A stretch of 64,000 nt of DNA. It comes from Maribellus sp. CM-23 (GTDB lineage: Bacteria; Bacteroidota; Bacteroidia; Bacteroidales; Prolixibacteraceae). Under the pieces are notes generated by a model. It did no database searches. It was not told the origin of the DNA and saw only the letters and a program-made list of their open reading frames with translations. Made by a program: the position numbers and the translations under genes. Numbering within the stretch: the stretch's first letter is position 1; the number at the start of each line of letters is the position of its first letter. Below are positions 40,605 through 48,101 of the stretch, in pieces. The stretch lies in NCBI RefSeq assembly GCF_021354595.1, contig NZ_JADWYJ010000001.1, positions 597,446 to 661,445 on the forward strand. The letters are read 5' to 3'.

Positions 40605-41378
40605 ATGATAAGTAAATCAAAAATCAAACAACTTTCTTCGCTTGCGATAAAAAAATACAGAAACAGTGCAGGTTTATTCCTGGTTGAAGGTGATAAAATG
40701 GTACTGGAACTGGCAAAATCGCACATTGGTATTGCTGAACTCATTATTACCAGCGAACTTGAGCAGGCGGTTCACGAGCATGGCCTGCAGCCCGAAACAA
40801 TTACTATTGCCAGTAAAGATGAGCTGAAAAAGGTAAGCCAGTTAAAAACGCCTCAAAACAGTTTGGCGGTTTGCCGCATACCCGAACAGAAACCGCTTCC
40901 GGAAACTTTGTCTGACGACCTGACGCTTTACCTGGATGGCATCCAGGATCCGGGAAACATGGGAACAATTATTCGAATCTGTGATTGGTTTGGCATCCGG
41001 AATATTTTCTGTTCCGCAGAAACAGTCGATCCGTTTAACCCGAAGGTTATCCAGGCCAGCATGGGATCGTTTGCCAGGGTAAGCGTTACCGAGTGTGATT
41101 TTATGCAGTTCAGAACTATCGCCCAAAACTCCGGGGCAACCATTTACGGTACTTTTATGGAAGGCTCGAATGTGTACACCGGGAACTTATCCAAAAAATC
41201 GGTGCTGGTGATGGGAAATGAAGGGAACGGGATCAGCGATGCCATTAAGAACGCAGTTGATCAGAAAATCAGTATTCCGAATTTCTCAGAAAATGAGCAC
41301 AAAGCCGAATCACTCAATGTTTCGGTGGCAACGGCCATCCTTTGTTCCGAGTTTAAAAGGAGTGCTGGCAGAGTTTAG
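40605..41378 (+). CDS. SpoU/TrmH-family RNA 2'-O-methyltransferase
   Basis: The 257-residue enzyme has an N-terminal substrate-binding domain (KYRNSAGLFLVEGDKMV) and the SPOUT catalytic domain with motif 1 (LDGIQDPGNMGTIIR), motif 2 (VLVMGNEGNGIS) and motif 3 (IPNFSENEHKAESLNVSVA). It methylates ribose in rRNA or tRNA using S-adenosylmethionine; the target nucleotide is not predictable. ATG 40605 is chosen because residues before it do not match the family. Its stop codon TAG lies inside the first unit of a 7-bp repeat array. Confidence 0.92.
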   Translation: MISKSKIKQLSSLAIKKYRNSAGLFLVEGDKMVLELAKSHIGIAELIITSELEQAVHEHGLQPETITIASKDELKKVSQLKTPQNSLAVCRIPEQKPLPETLSDDLTLYLDGIQDPGNMGTIIRICDWFGIRNIFCSAETVDPFNPKVIQASMGSFARVSVTECDFMQFRTIAQNSGATIYGTFMEGSNVYTGNLSKKSVLVMGNEGNGISDAIKNAVDQKISIPNFSENEHKAESLNVSVATAILCSEFKRSAGRV

Positions 41379-41410
41379 AGTTCAGGGTTCAGAGTTCAAA
41401 GTTTAGAGTG
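41370..41410 (+). repeat. 7-bp array overlapping the stop codon of the methyltransferase gene
   Basis: Six units of the form AGAGTTY: AGAGTTT, AGAGTTC, AGGGTTC, AGAGTTC, AAAGTTT, AGAGTGA. The TAG stop at 41376-41378 spans the first two units. The complementary array sits at 58381-58411 beside the stop of the ABC permease, in the same gene-relative orientation. Confidence 0.85.
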
Positions 41411-41418
41411 AGTAAAGA

Positions 41419-41481
41419 ATCGAGCATCCAGAATCCAGAATCCAGAGTCGAGAATCGAGTATCCAGAATCCAGAATCCAGA
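41419..41481 (+). repeat. second 7-bp array (ATCCAGA type)
   Basis: Nine exact seven-base units: ATCGAGC, ATCCAGA three times, GTCGAGA, ATCGAGT, ATCCAGA three times. It follows the first heptamer array after eight bases. Confidence 0.9.
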
Positions 41482-41545
41482 ACACCCTTCCGTCATTCAA
41501 ACACAATGCTAAAATGCATAAGTGCTTTCATGCGGGAATAAGCTG

Positions 41546-41632
41546 CAAGTTGTGAGCTACAAGCTTCAAGTTTGTCAGGTATTCATTTCCCAACTGAATA
41601 CTGAATACTGAGACTGTAAACTGCGACTACAG
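41546..41632. repeat. further degenerate 7-bp repeats
   Basis: Two short runs with seven-base spacing: GAGCTAC-AAGCTTC-AAGTTTG and ACTGAAT-ACTGAAT-ACTGAGA-CTGTAAA-CTGCGAC. They belong to the same repeat island as the neighbouring arrays. Confidence 0.6.
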
Positions 41633-41733
41633 CACCCCCTCCGTCATTCCGGTGTCAAAGCCGCCTGAATTCCTCGTCCCCCTGAATGGGAACAAACAAG
41701 CTGCCCGTTTTTGGAAACCATGGGTACACCGGA

Positions 41734-42006
41734 AGAAGTAAGCATTCATCAAGTGGAAACTATAATGACATCTGAGGAAACAAGCATTCATTAAGAGGAA
41801 ATAGCGATGACATCAGTGGAAGTAAGCATTCACTAAAAGGAAATAGCGATGACATCTGAGGAAATAAGCATTCATCAAAAGGAAACTGCGATGACATCTG
41901 AGGAAGTAAGCATTCATCAAGTGGAAACTACAATGACATCAGTGGAAATAAGCATTCACCAAAAGGAAACTACGATGACATCTGAGGAAATAAGCATTCG
42001 CTAAAA
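41734..42006. repeat. 21-bp tandem array with two alternating unit types
   Basis: Thirteen units of exactly 21 bases fill 273 bases with no indel. Type A (seven copies) is GGAA-N2-AAGCATTC followed by seven variable bases; type B (six copies) is GGAAA-N5-ATGACATC followed by WGW. They alternate A-B-A-B without exception, so the higher-order unit is 42 bases. The GGAA start is conserved in all but the first unit. Variation is mostly transitions at a few positions. A degenerate half unit (GGAAATTGACC) follows at 42007. Confidence 0.95.
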
Positions 42007-42083
42007 GGAAATTGACCGCTCAGAAGTATAACAATGACCTCTTTAACTCAAACAATGCCTGCTCAGCTTGCAACAATAAGCAC

Positions 42084-43028
42084 TTAAAGGGTAAGCTCAA
42101 TATTCTCCGGACGTTTATGCTTCCATCTCCGGTGCGACCAAAGGTAAAGCTCCGGAGCTTCGTGAATAATTTCTTCCATTTTCCGGATGTAGGCCAGTAA
42201 AATATCTTTATGCTGAAGTTTGCCCGGCTCTTTAATCAACAATTCCACATTGGCTTCATAATGTCCCCTGCCCGTCTTTTTCATGTAAACAAAAACGATG
42301 GGCTGATTGGTTTTAATGGCAATCTTCTCGGGCCCGATAAAAAACGGAGCTTCCCGGTTGAGGAAATACGTCCAGAATGGTGATTCGGCAGGCGGGGTCT
42401 GGTCGGAGGCAAGCCACAAAGTGCTCGGAATATTGTTTTTCATGTATTCCAGCAACGCCCGTGCTATTTTGTGAATAGGAATCGATTCTCCGCCCCATTT
42501 CTCGCGCGAGTAGAGCATGAACTTTTCCATCGCACTATTCCCCCGAAGCGGGCTGTAAACCATCAAGAGCTGGTGTTTTGACTTGGCCTGCAAATAACTT
42601 CCCCACTCCCAGTTACTGTAATGAAACCCCAGAGTGATCATACTCTTTCCTTCGTCGGCAATAGCATTTCCAATTTCAAGGCCTTTAATCTTCACCCGCT
42701 TCTCCATGTCGGCTACCGTCATGCTGTGGAGCTTTACCGTTTCCAGCGAGAAATCGCAAAAATGACGGTAAAACTTCCCTGTAATCGCCTTAATTTCCTC
42801 CTCCGATTTATCAGGGAACGCATAAGACAGGTTTTCGAAGATTACCTTCTTCCGGTATTTTACAACGTATCTTAAAACAACATACATACAATCGGAAATC
42901 AGGTACAAAACGGGAAACGGTAAAAACGAGATTATTTTTAGCAACAGTACCAGTATCTTGTTCAATACTCTTCGTACAAAACTTTCGTAATACCTGCTGT
43001 CTTTTTTAACTAGATCCTTGTCAACCAT
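42084..43028 (-). CDS. lysophospholipid / lipid A acyltransferase (LpxL/HtrB family)
   Basis: The 314-residue protein has an N-terminal hydrophobic stretch (about 24-55) and the HX4E acyltransferase motif in HYSNWEW, followed by SPLRGNSAMEKFM and ASDQTPP, hallmarks of the LpxL/HtrB family. It transfers a secondary acyl chain to lipid A (or a related ornithine/glycine lipid) at the inner membrane. The C-terminus LYLWSHRRWKHKRP is also typical. Bacteroidota usually have few such genes. It faces the repeat island. Confidence 0.9.
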   Translation of the reverse strand: MVDKDLVKKDSRYYESFVRRVLNKILVLLLKIISFLPFPVLYLISDCMYVVLRYVVKYRKKVIFENLSYAFPDKSEEEIKAITGKFYRHFCDFSLETVKLHSMTVADMEKRVKIKGLEIGNAIADEGKSMITLGFHYSNWEWGSYLQAKSKHQLLMVYSPLRGNSAMEKFMLYSREKWGGESIPIHKIARALLEYMKNNIPSTLWLASDQTPPAESPFWTYFLNREAPFFIGPEKIAIKTNQPIVFVYMKKTGRGHYEANVELLIKEPGKLQHKDILLAYIRKMEEIIHEAPELYLWSHRRWKHKRPENIELTL

Positions 43029-43358
43029 ACTTTCTAAATTATCCGGTCAGCGAAAATGCCAACCGTGTCGTCATTTTTCAGGCCAAACTACTTCTACTTT
43101 AAAACATTTGAAAAATCCACCTGTTTTTACCCTTATATCCCTAAAGGGAACAGGTCGATTTTTCTACTTGCACCCTTTAGGGAGGGGTAAACAAACAGAA
43201 AAATCATATTCCAAATTTAATCTGTTAAAGTAGAACTACCTTTCTGTAATTTTCTGCAAAGATGATGAAAATACCATTCATTAAAAAAGACAAAACGAAT
43301 AAAGCAAAACATACTTCGTTTTACTTCAATTATTGCATCAACAGCAAAAGCTGTTAAT
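43029..43358. other. intergenic region containing a MITE-like element
   Basis: 330 bases between two minus-strand genes. A 144-bp inverted-repeat element occupies 43092-43235. The rest (43236-43358) is AT-rich and shows no gene. Confidence 0.65.
43092..43235. mobile_element. MITE-like 144-bp element
   Basis: Ends are TTCTACTTTAAAACA (left) and TGTTAAAGTAGAA (right), inverted repeats of 13 bases apart from two extra A on the left. CTAC flanks both ends (43088-43091 and 43236-43239), as a target duplication would. Inside is a hairpin ACCTGTT...AACAGGT (43119-43155) with a nested CCCT/AGGG stem, and CCCTTTAGGG plus AGGGAGGGGTAAA. There is no coding capacity. A parent transposon is not in the window. 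Confidence 0.5.
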
Positions 43359-44144
43359 CTATTCAAAATGGAAGGAAAGGGTAAAGATCTTCGACCGTAA
43401 TTCTTTAATGGATTTAGCATACATTCCTTTCTGAACCCCACCAGGTAAGCCTCCAAGTTGATCATTCAGACCAAAACTGAATTTACCTTCTACCGAAAAG
43501 CGGAAGAACGGGAAATAATGATCCCAGCCACCACCAACTTCAGCATAAAATCCGCCACCTTTTAACTTAACCAGGTCTTCCTGGGCAGTTTTCGAAATAT
43601 CCTGCCTGTATGCACCTCCAAACACCACATAAGGACGATCGTTGTTAATTCTTCGCGCTTTGTATTTCAGGAGCAAGGGAAAATCCAGAAAAGTAGATTT
43701 TATGGAATAAAATTCTGATGTCTCTGTGTAATTGTTGATATCATAAACAGGAACATTGTATGTAATCTGCCGCTCACCAAACGAAAGCCCCGGCAAAAAA
43801 CGCAGGTTAAAATCTTTTGACAAACGCAGGCTTGAGATAATCCCAACCGTAAATCCTGGAACCAGAGTAGCAACATCGGAGTGAATATATCTACCTGACG
43901 CTTTTTCTGGAAGGCTATTGACTAACTCATCAGGAATATCGCCTGGAGTGATTCCTGCGGCATCAATATTTGCATAGTTAACGATATTAAAATCAAGCGT
44001 ATTCACACCAATCGTAAAACCAAAGTGGATCAACTTATCATCAAAGGTTGTCAGATAATTGATCTTTTGCTTTTGGGCGATGACATATCCGCCCGCAACG
44101 ATTAAAAGTATGAACAGAATAATTTTCTTCACTGTAATTGGCAA
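43359..44144 (-). CDS. porT: PorT-like outer-membrane beta-barrel protein (T9SS)
   Basis: The 261-residue protein has a signal peptide (IILFILLIVAGGYVIAQ) and an eight-strand-like outer membrane barrel with FGFTIGVNTLDF, LRFLPGLSFGER, LDFPLLLKYKA and a terminal ...FTLSFHF. PorT/SprT of the type IX secretion system has this build and in Bacteroidota is found beside ubiE, as here (58 bases). The start is unclear: TTG 44144 with GAGAAG eight bases ahead, or GTG 44132. The assignment depends on fold and synteny. Confidence 0.75.
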   Translation of the reverse strand: MPITVKKIILFILLIVAGGYVIAQKQKINYLTTFDDKLIHFGFTIGVNTLDFNIVNYANIDAAGITPGDIPDELVNSLPEKASGRYIHSDVATLVPGFTVGIISSLRLSKDFNLRFLPGLSFGERQITYNVPVYDINNYTETSEFYSIKSTFLDFPLLLKYKARRINNDRPYVVFGGAYRQDISKTAQEDLVKLKGGGFYAEVGGGWDHYFPFFRFSVEGKFSFGLNDQLGGLPGGVQKGMYAKSIKELRSKIFTLSFHFE

Positions 44145-44202
44145 TTGCTTATCTTCTCAAACGCTAAAAAGCGTAAATATTGTATTCTTTTTTGTTATTC
44201 CG

Positions 44203-44931
44203 CTAATTTTTAGGTTTATGTGCTTCATAAATCGAAGCAATCCCAAAAGTTTGCCGGAAGCACCGGTTATCCGTAAAGCCCACCTTTTTCAAGATAGCTA
44301 AAAAATCATCGCCATCCGGAAATTCATTCACCGATTCGGGTAAATAGGTATAGGCACTTTTATCTTTCGAAACCATCCGGCCAATTGCCGGAAGAATGTA
44401 TTTAAAGTAGAACTGGTACATCTGCCTGAACGGTGTTTGCTGGGGTTTGGAAAACTCCAGTACAAAAAAAGTTCCGCCCGGTTTTATTACCCGGCAAATT
44501 TCGGCCAGTCCTTTTTCCAGGTTTTCGAAGTTGCGAACTCCAAAGCCCACAATGGCGGCATCAAATTCGTCGTCGCCAAATGGAAGGTTTTCAGAGTCTG
44601 CCTTCTGTACCTCTATTTTTTTGCTCAGTTGCTTTTTACTGATCTTTTCGCGGGCAACATTCAGCATCCCCTCCGAAATGTCGATTCCCACTACTTTTAC
44701 CTGCCCCAGTTTTGTAGCGGCAACAGCAAAATCGCCGGTACCGGTGGCCACATCCAAAATACGACCGGGGTGATAAGCTTTCAGTTTTTTGATGGTACGC
44801 TTGCGCCACAACTTATCGATATTCACCGAAAGCAGATGATTCAACAGGTCATACTTCGGCGAGATATTGTCAAACATCTCCTCGACCTGCCCTCTTTTCG
44901 ATTGCTGTGATTGTTTATACGGAAGAGCCAT
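44203..44931 (-). CDS. ubiE: demethylmenaquinone methyltransferase (UbiE/MenG)
   Basis: The 242-residue enzyme makes menaquinone by C-methylation with S-adenosylmethionine. It has MFDNISPKYDLLNHLLS, SAM motif I (ILDVATGTGDFAVAA) and the NFENLEKGLAEICRVIKPGG segment; the family signature GFGVRNFEN is present. Its ATG overlaps the previous stop by one base (TAATG), so it is coupled to the PurL-like gene, and porT-like follows. Confidence 0.95.
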   Translation of the reverse strand: MALPYKQSQQSKRGQVEEMFDNISPKYDLLNHLLSVNIDKLWRKRTIKKLKAYHPGRILDVATGTGDFAVAATKLGQVKVVGIDISEGMLNVAREKISKKQLSKKIEVQKADSENLPFGDDEFDAAIVGFGVRNFENLEKGLAEICRVIKPGGTFFVLEFSKPQQTPFRQMYQFYFKYILPAIGRMVSKDKSAYTYLPESVNEFPDGDDFLAILKKVGFTDNRCFRQTFGIASIYEAHKPKN

Positions 44932-45971
44932 TAAACTCCGGCGCTCATTTTATCAATAAACCCTAACGACTCGTCGTCGATTCTGATCTCTCCTTTGGTA
45001 ACGTGTCCCAACGTAAAGAAAGGAACGTTCATTTCGCTCATGGCATCCACAAACTTCTCTTCATTGTCCGGGTTTACGCCCACCAAAATACGCCCCATCG
45101 CTTCGCCAAACAAAAACGAATCGATACGGGTCTCGGCACTCGTGGTTATATCAAAACCCAACTCGTTGGGAATGGCGGCCCGAAGCAAGGTGAAAAACAA
45201 TCCGCCTTTTCCGACAGGACTGGCGCTTTCAATCAAAGCTTCTTCGTGCAGTTTCTTTAAACACTTCTGAATCTTCAGCTCGTCTTCGATGCTGAAAGCC
45301 GGCAGTGGCGATTCCGAGATACCGTGGTAAAATTCCAGGTATTCCGAAGAATTAATATCGTCCACCATCCTGCCGATCATAAAAATATGGTTTCCCTTAT
45401 TTTTAAACGAATGCGTTGTTAACGATGCCCCCGGATTCACCTGCGAAAGCATACTTACAATGATGGTTGGCGGAACCGGACCATGTTTTGAGAAATGATC
45501 AAAACGAATTTTACGGTCAGATACCTTCAGGTTAAATTTTTGTGCGGCATTTTCCAGGCCCTTTTTGGCTCCGGAAGCAAGCAAATATCCATTGGGGTCG
45601 GCAAAATCGATGTGATACAAAAAGGCACTAACCACACTTGGAGTAGCCCCGTAGCACAACATGTTCCGAACTGCCCTTGAAATAAGTATTTCAGTCGCTT
45701 TTTGCGGATCGCTCTCCAGATGATGATGAAAAGCGTGGGTGCTCATCGCCATTTTGGTGCCATTGTTATCCAGATCAAACAAGCCCGTCTCATCTGTGTC
45801 GCTATCCCCAATTGCATCGGGAGAAATATTGTGCTCACTGAAATCATTAAAGTAGTTAATGGTCGACAAATTTGGATTCACCATTAATGAATAGATCACC
45901 TCCTCAATGTTCTCAGGCTCAGGAATACTCTCTATCGTGAATTGTTCCTCTGCTTGGATTGTTTCGCTCAT
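44931..45971 (-). CDS. PurL-like AIR-synthase-related protein
   Basis: The 346-residue protein is built like one AIR-synthase module of PurL: an N-terminal part with LFDLDNNGTKMAMSTHAFHHH, and a C-terminal part with SPVGKGGLFFTLLRAAIPNELGFDI and FLFGEAMGRILVGVNPD. The usual nucleotide-binding Asp/His/Gly positions look kept. A full PurL would be about 730 (small) or 1200 residues (large), so this is a half-type paralogue, not the FGAM synthase itself. It is translationally coupled to ubiE. Its reaction is unknown. Confidence 0.75.
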   Translation of the reverse strand: MSETIQAEEQFTIESIPEPENIEEVIYSLMVNPNLSTINYFNDFSEHNISPDAIGDSDTDETGLFDLDNNGTKMAMSTHAFHHHLESDPQKATEILISRAVRNMLCYGATPSVVSAFLYHIDFADPNGYLLASGAKKGLENAAQKFNLKVSDRKIRFDHFSKHGPVPPTIIVSMLSQVNPGASLTTHSFKNKGNHIFMIGRMVDDINSSEYLEFYHGISESPLPAFSIEDELKIQKCLKKLHEEALIESASPVGKGGLFFTLLRAAIPNELGFDITTSAETRIDSFLFGEAMGRILVGVNPDNEEKFVDAMSEMNVPFFTLGHVTKGEIRIDDESLGFIDKMSAGV

Positions 45972-46002
45972 ATGCCTTGTTATTTCAGATACTAAGTACG
46001 AA

Positions 46003-46010
46003 CAAAGGTA
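46003..46010 (-). promoter_or_regulatory. possible -7 element for the PurL-like-ubiE-porT operon
   Basis: TACCTTTG on the minus strand, 31 bases before the start codon. The -33 position lacks TTTG. Confidence 0.4.
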
Positions 46011-46082
46011 ATTAAGTCCCTTATTTCTCCATAAAAATAGATGTTTTTTTTAATTTCGCATCACGTCAAAATTATTTCAAAA

Positions 46083-46844
46083 ATGAACAAAATCGCTTTA
46101 ATAACAGGTGCTACAGCAGGTATTGGCAGGGCAACTGCCAGAGCCCTCGCGGCGAATGGGTTTGATCTGATACTTACCGGCCGGAGAAAGGATCGTTTGG
46201 ATGAACTGGAAGCCGGGATCAAAAAAACAAGCAATTGCCGGGTTATTAGCCTGAATTTTGACATCCGGAATCTTGACGAAACAACCCAGGCCTACAACGC
46301 ATTGCCGGAGGAATGGAAGGCAGTTGATGTGCTGATCAACAACGCAGGCCTGGCTGTTGGAATGGAACCCATACAGGAAGGCTTTGTCGATGACTGGGAA
46401 CGAATGATTGACACCAATGTGAAAGGCTTGCTTTATATCACACGTTTGGTTTCTCCCCAAATGGTGAAACAGGGATCCGGGCATATTGTAAACATTTCTT
46501 CCATTGCAGGCAAGGAAGCTTATGCCAAAGGAAATGTTTATTGCGCCACCAAACATGCCGTACAGGCTCTTACACAAGGAATGCGTATCGATCTTTTGCA
46601 ACACGGAATTAAAGTAAGCTCAGTGGCTCCTGGCGCTGTTGAAACAGAGTTCTCGGTGGTGCGTTTTAAAGGCGATAACGATAAAGCTGATGGTGTTTAC
46701 AAAGGTTTTACCCCATTGCTTGCGGAAGACATTGCAGAAACGATCCTGTTTATTGTTACAAGGCCACCGCATGTAAACATAGACGATGTGCTAGTTATGC
46801 CAACCGCCCAAGCATTCACCCGGCAGTTTCACCGGGAAGAATAA
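46083..46844 (+). CDS. SDR-family oxidoreductase (YdfG-like)
   Basis: The 253-residue protein starts MNKIALITGATAGIGRATA; I chose ATG 46083 because the frame upstream lacks homology. TGATAGIG binds the cofactor, the following RRKDRLDEL suggests NADP(H), NNAG and the YCATKHAV box (Tyr/Lys) complete the active site, and VAPGAVETEFSVVRFKGD resembles YdfG/serine 3-dehydrogenase. It probably acts on 3-hydroxy acids, but specificity is not proven. Its last 16 bases overlap the convergent glycosyltransferase gene. Confidence 0.92.
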   Translation: MNKIALITGATAGIGRATARALAANGFDLILTGRRKDRLDELEAGIKKTSNCRVISLNFDIRNLDETTQAYNALPEEWKAVDVLINNAGLAVGMEPIQEGFVDDWERMIDTNVKGLLYITRLVSPQMVKQGSGHIVNISSIAGKEAYAKGNVYCATKHAVQALTQGMRIDLLQHGIKVSSVAPGAVETEFSVVRFKGDNDKADGVYKGFTPLLAEDIAETILFIVTRPPHVNIDDVLVMPTAQAFTRQFHREE

Positions 46845-47821
46845 ACTTCGGAAAGACGGGCGGCCTCCACTTCCGCACTCCAGTTCTGAGCCACCTCAAC
46901 CCTGGCTGTCTCTCCCAAATGGTTTAGCTTTCCTTCCAGGAGTTGAACCAGAATAGTTTGCAGCTGATCGCGGTTACCGGATTCAAACAGATAGCCCGTT
47001 TTGCCGTCGGCAATCAAATCGGAGTGAATGCCCACATCTTTTGTTGCCACAACATTGCAGCTGCACGACATGGCCTCGGCACAAACCAGTGAAAACCCTT
47101 CGGTGTAAGAAGGCACAACAACCGTGTGAGCCGCGTGGTAAAAGCTGACAATACCAGCTGTTTCATTTAAGAAATATATTTGCTTTTCGGCCTTGTTCTC
47201 ATTCACAATCTGCTTTAATACTTTCAGAAAGGGCGGTTTATCAACCTTACCGATAATCACCAAGGCCCAGTCCGGAAAATTACGAATAACCGGAGCCAAA
47301 GCTTCCACCAAAAGTTTTTGTCCTTTGGCTTCCCGCACCCTTCCGGCACAAAGAATGATATTACGCTGTTGTATTTCGGGAACAGACCTTTTCTCTCCGG
47401 GGATAAAGACATGTTGATCAACCCCGTGCCCGATCACAACCGCTTCGCACGGAATAGTGCTCAGCATCCGTTGTGTAAGCGAAACCACCACATCGGCCTT
47501 TTTCAAAAGAAAGCGGGTAATTGCCGACGGCATATTGTCGGCATGCTTGGTAAAAAGAAGCTTAAAATTTCCGCCCAGCAAACGAAGAAGTAAGGCAAAA
47601 AGCATTTCATTGTTCCGATGACAATGCAATACAAAACGCTGCTTTTTCGCCACCAGTTTCAACACGCTGACTAACGAAATCTTCCTTCCCTTAACACCAT
47701 AGCCCAAAATAGATGCATCGAAATCGGTCTGCAAAAAAGGCATAATATTTTCGAGGCTCGTGGTAACTCCGGTTCTTCGTCCGTGAAAATGCGTATGTAT
47801 TAATATCGGTGGTACTTCCAT
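46829..47821 (-). CDS. GT4-family glycosyltransferase
   Basis: The 330-residue protein has the GT-B fold with RRTGVTTSLENI near the N-terminus, IILCAGRVREAKGQKLLVEA, and the acceptor-side motif PSYTEGFSLVCAEAMSC (EX7E type). GT4 enzymes make lipopolysaccharide, capsule or glycans with nucleotide sugars at the inner membrane. No signal or membrane segment is seen. No other glycan gene is adjacent, so donor and acceptor cannot be predicted. Confidence 0.88.
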   Translation of the reverse strand: MEVPPILIHTHFHGRRTGVTTSLENIMPFLQTDFDASILGYGVKGRKISLVSVLKLVAKKQRFVLHCHRNNEMLFALLLRLLGGNFKLLFTKHADNMPSAITRFLLKKADVVVSLTQRMLSTIPCEAVVIGHGVDQHVFIPGEKRSVPEIQQRNIILCAGRVREAKGQKLLVEALAPVIRNFPDWALVIIGKVDKPPFLKVLKQIVNENKAEKQIYFLNETAGIVSFYHAAHTVVVPSYTEGFSLVCAEAMSCSCNVVATKDVGIHSDLIADGKTGYLFESGNRDQLQTILVQLLEGKLNHLGETARVEVAQNWSAEVEAARLSEVYSSR

Positions 47822-48101
47822 AAAAATGTACGCTGAATTTCGCTAAATTTGCTATGGTTCTTATCCCTTTGACCTTAGTCGGTCTGATTTGCTAAAAGTA
47901 ATCAATTTCCGAAGAACCGAAAGAAAGATACACCCCGGCGGGGAAATAAAATACCTGCTAGCGGAAATGTATCATGAAAGAAAAAGAGCCAATATGTCCT
48001 TGCGGTGTAATTTCCGGACCAAAATTCAGACCGATGGAAACGACGAAGCAAACCAATAAAAAATGATTCTTAAAAGCTTTAACACTCAAAATAAGTAATG
48101 A

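Larger units (their letters stand above)
41379..42083. other. gene-free repeat island between convergent genes
   Basis: About 705 bases made largely of 7-bp arrays followed by a 21-bp array. No terminator with a clear T-run was seen for either flanking gene, and no gene is supported. The non-repeat remainder (about 41490-41545 and 41633-41733) shows nothing recognisable. Confidence 0.7.

Noticed and set aside
41734..42006. CRISPR array
   Set aside because: Period is 21 bases with both unit types conserved; there are no unique spacers of about 30 bases and no cas genes.
41734..42006. Coding repeat protein in the 21-bp array
   Set aside because: The best plus-strand frame is interrupted by several TAA codons created by the variable positions, and it has no signal or start site beyond a 24-codon frame.
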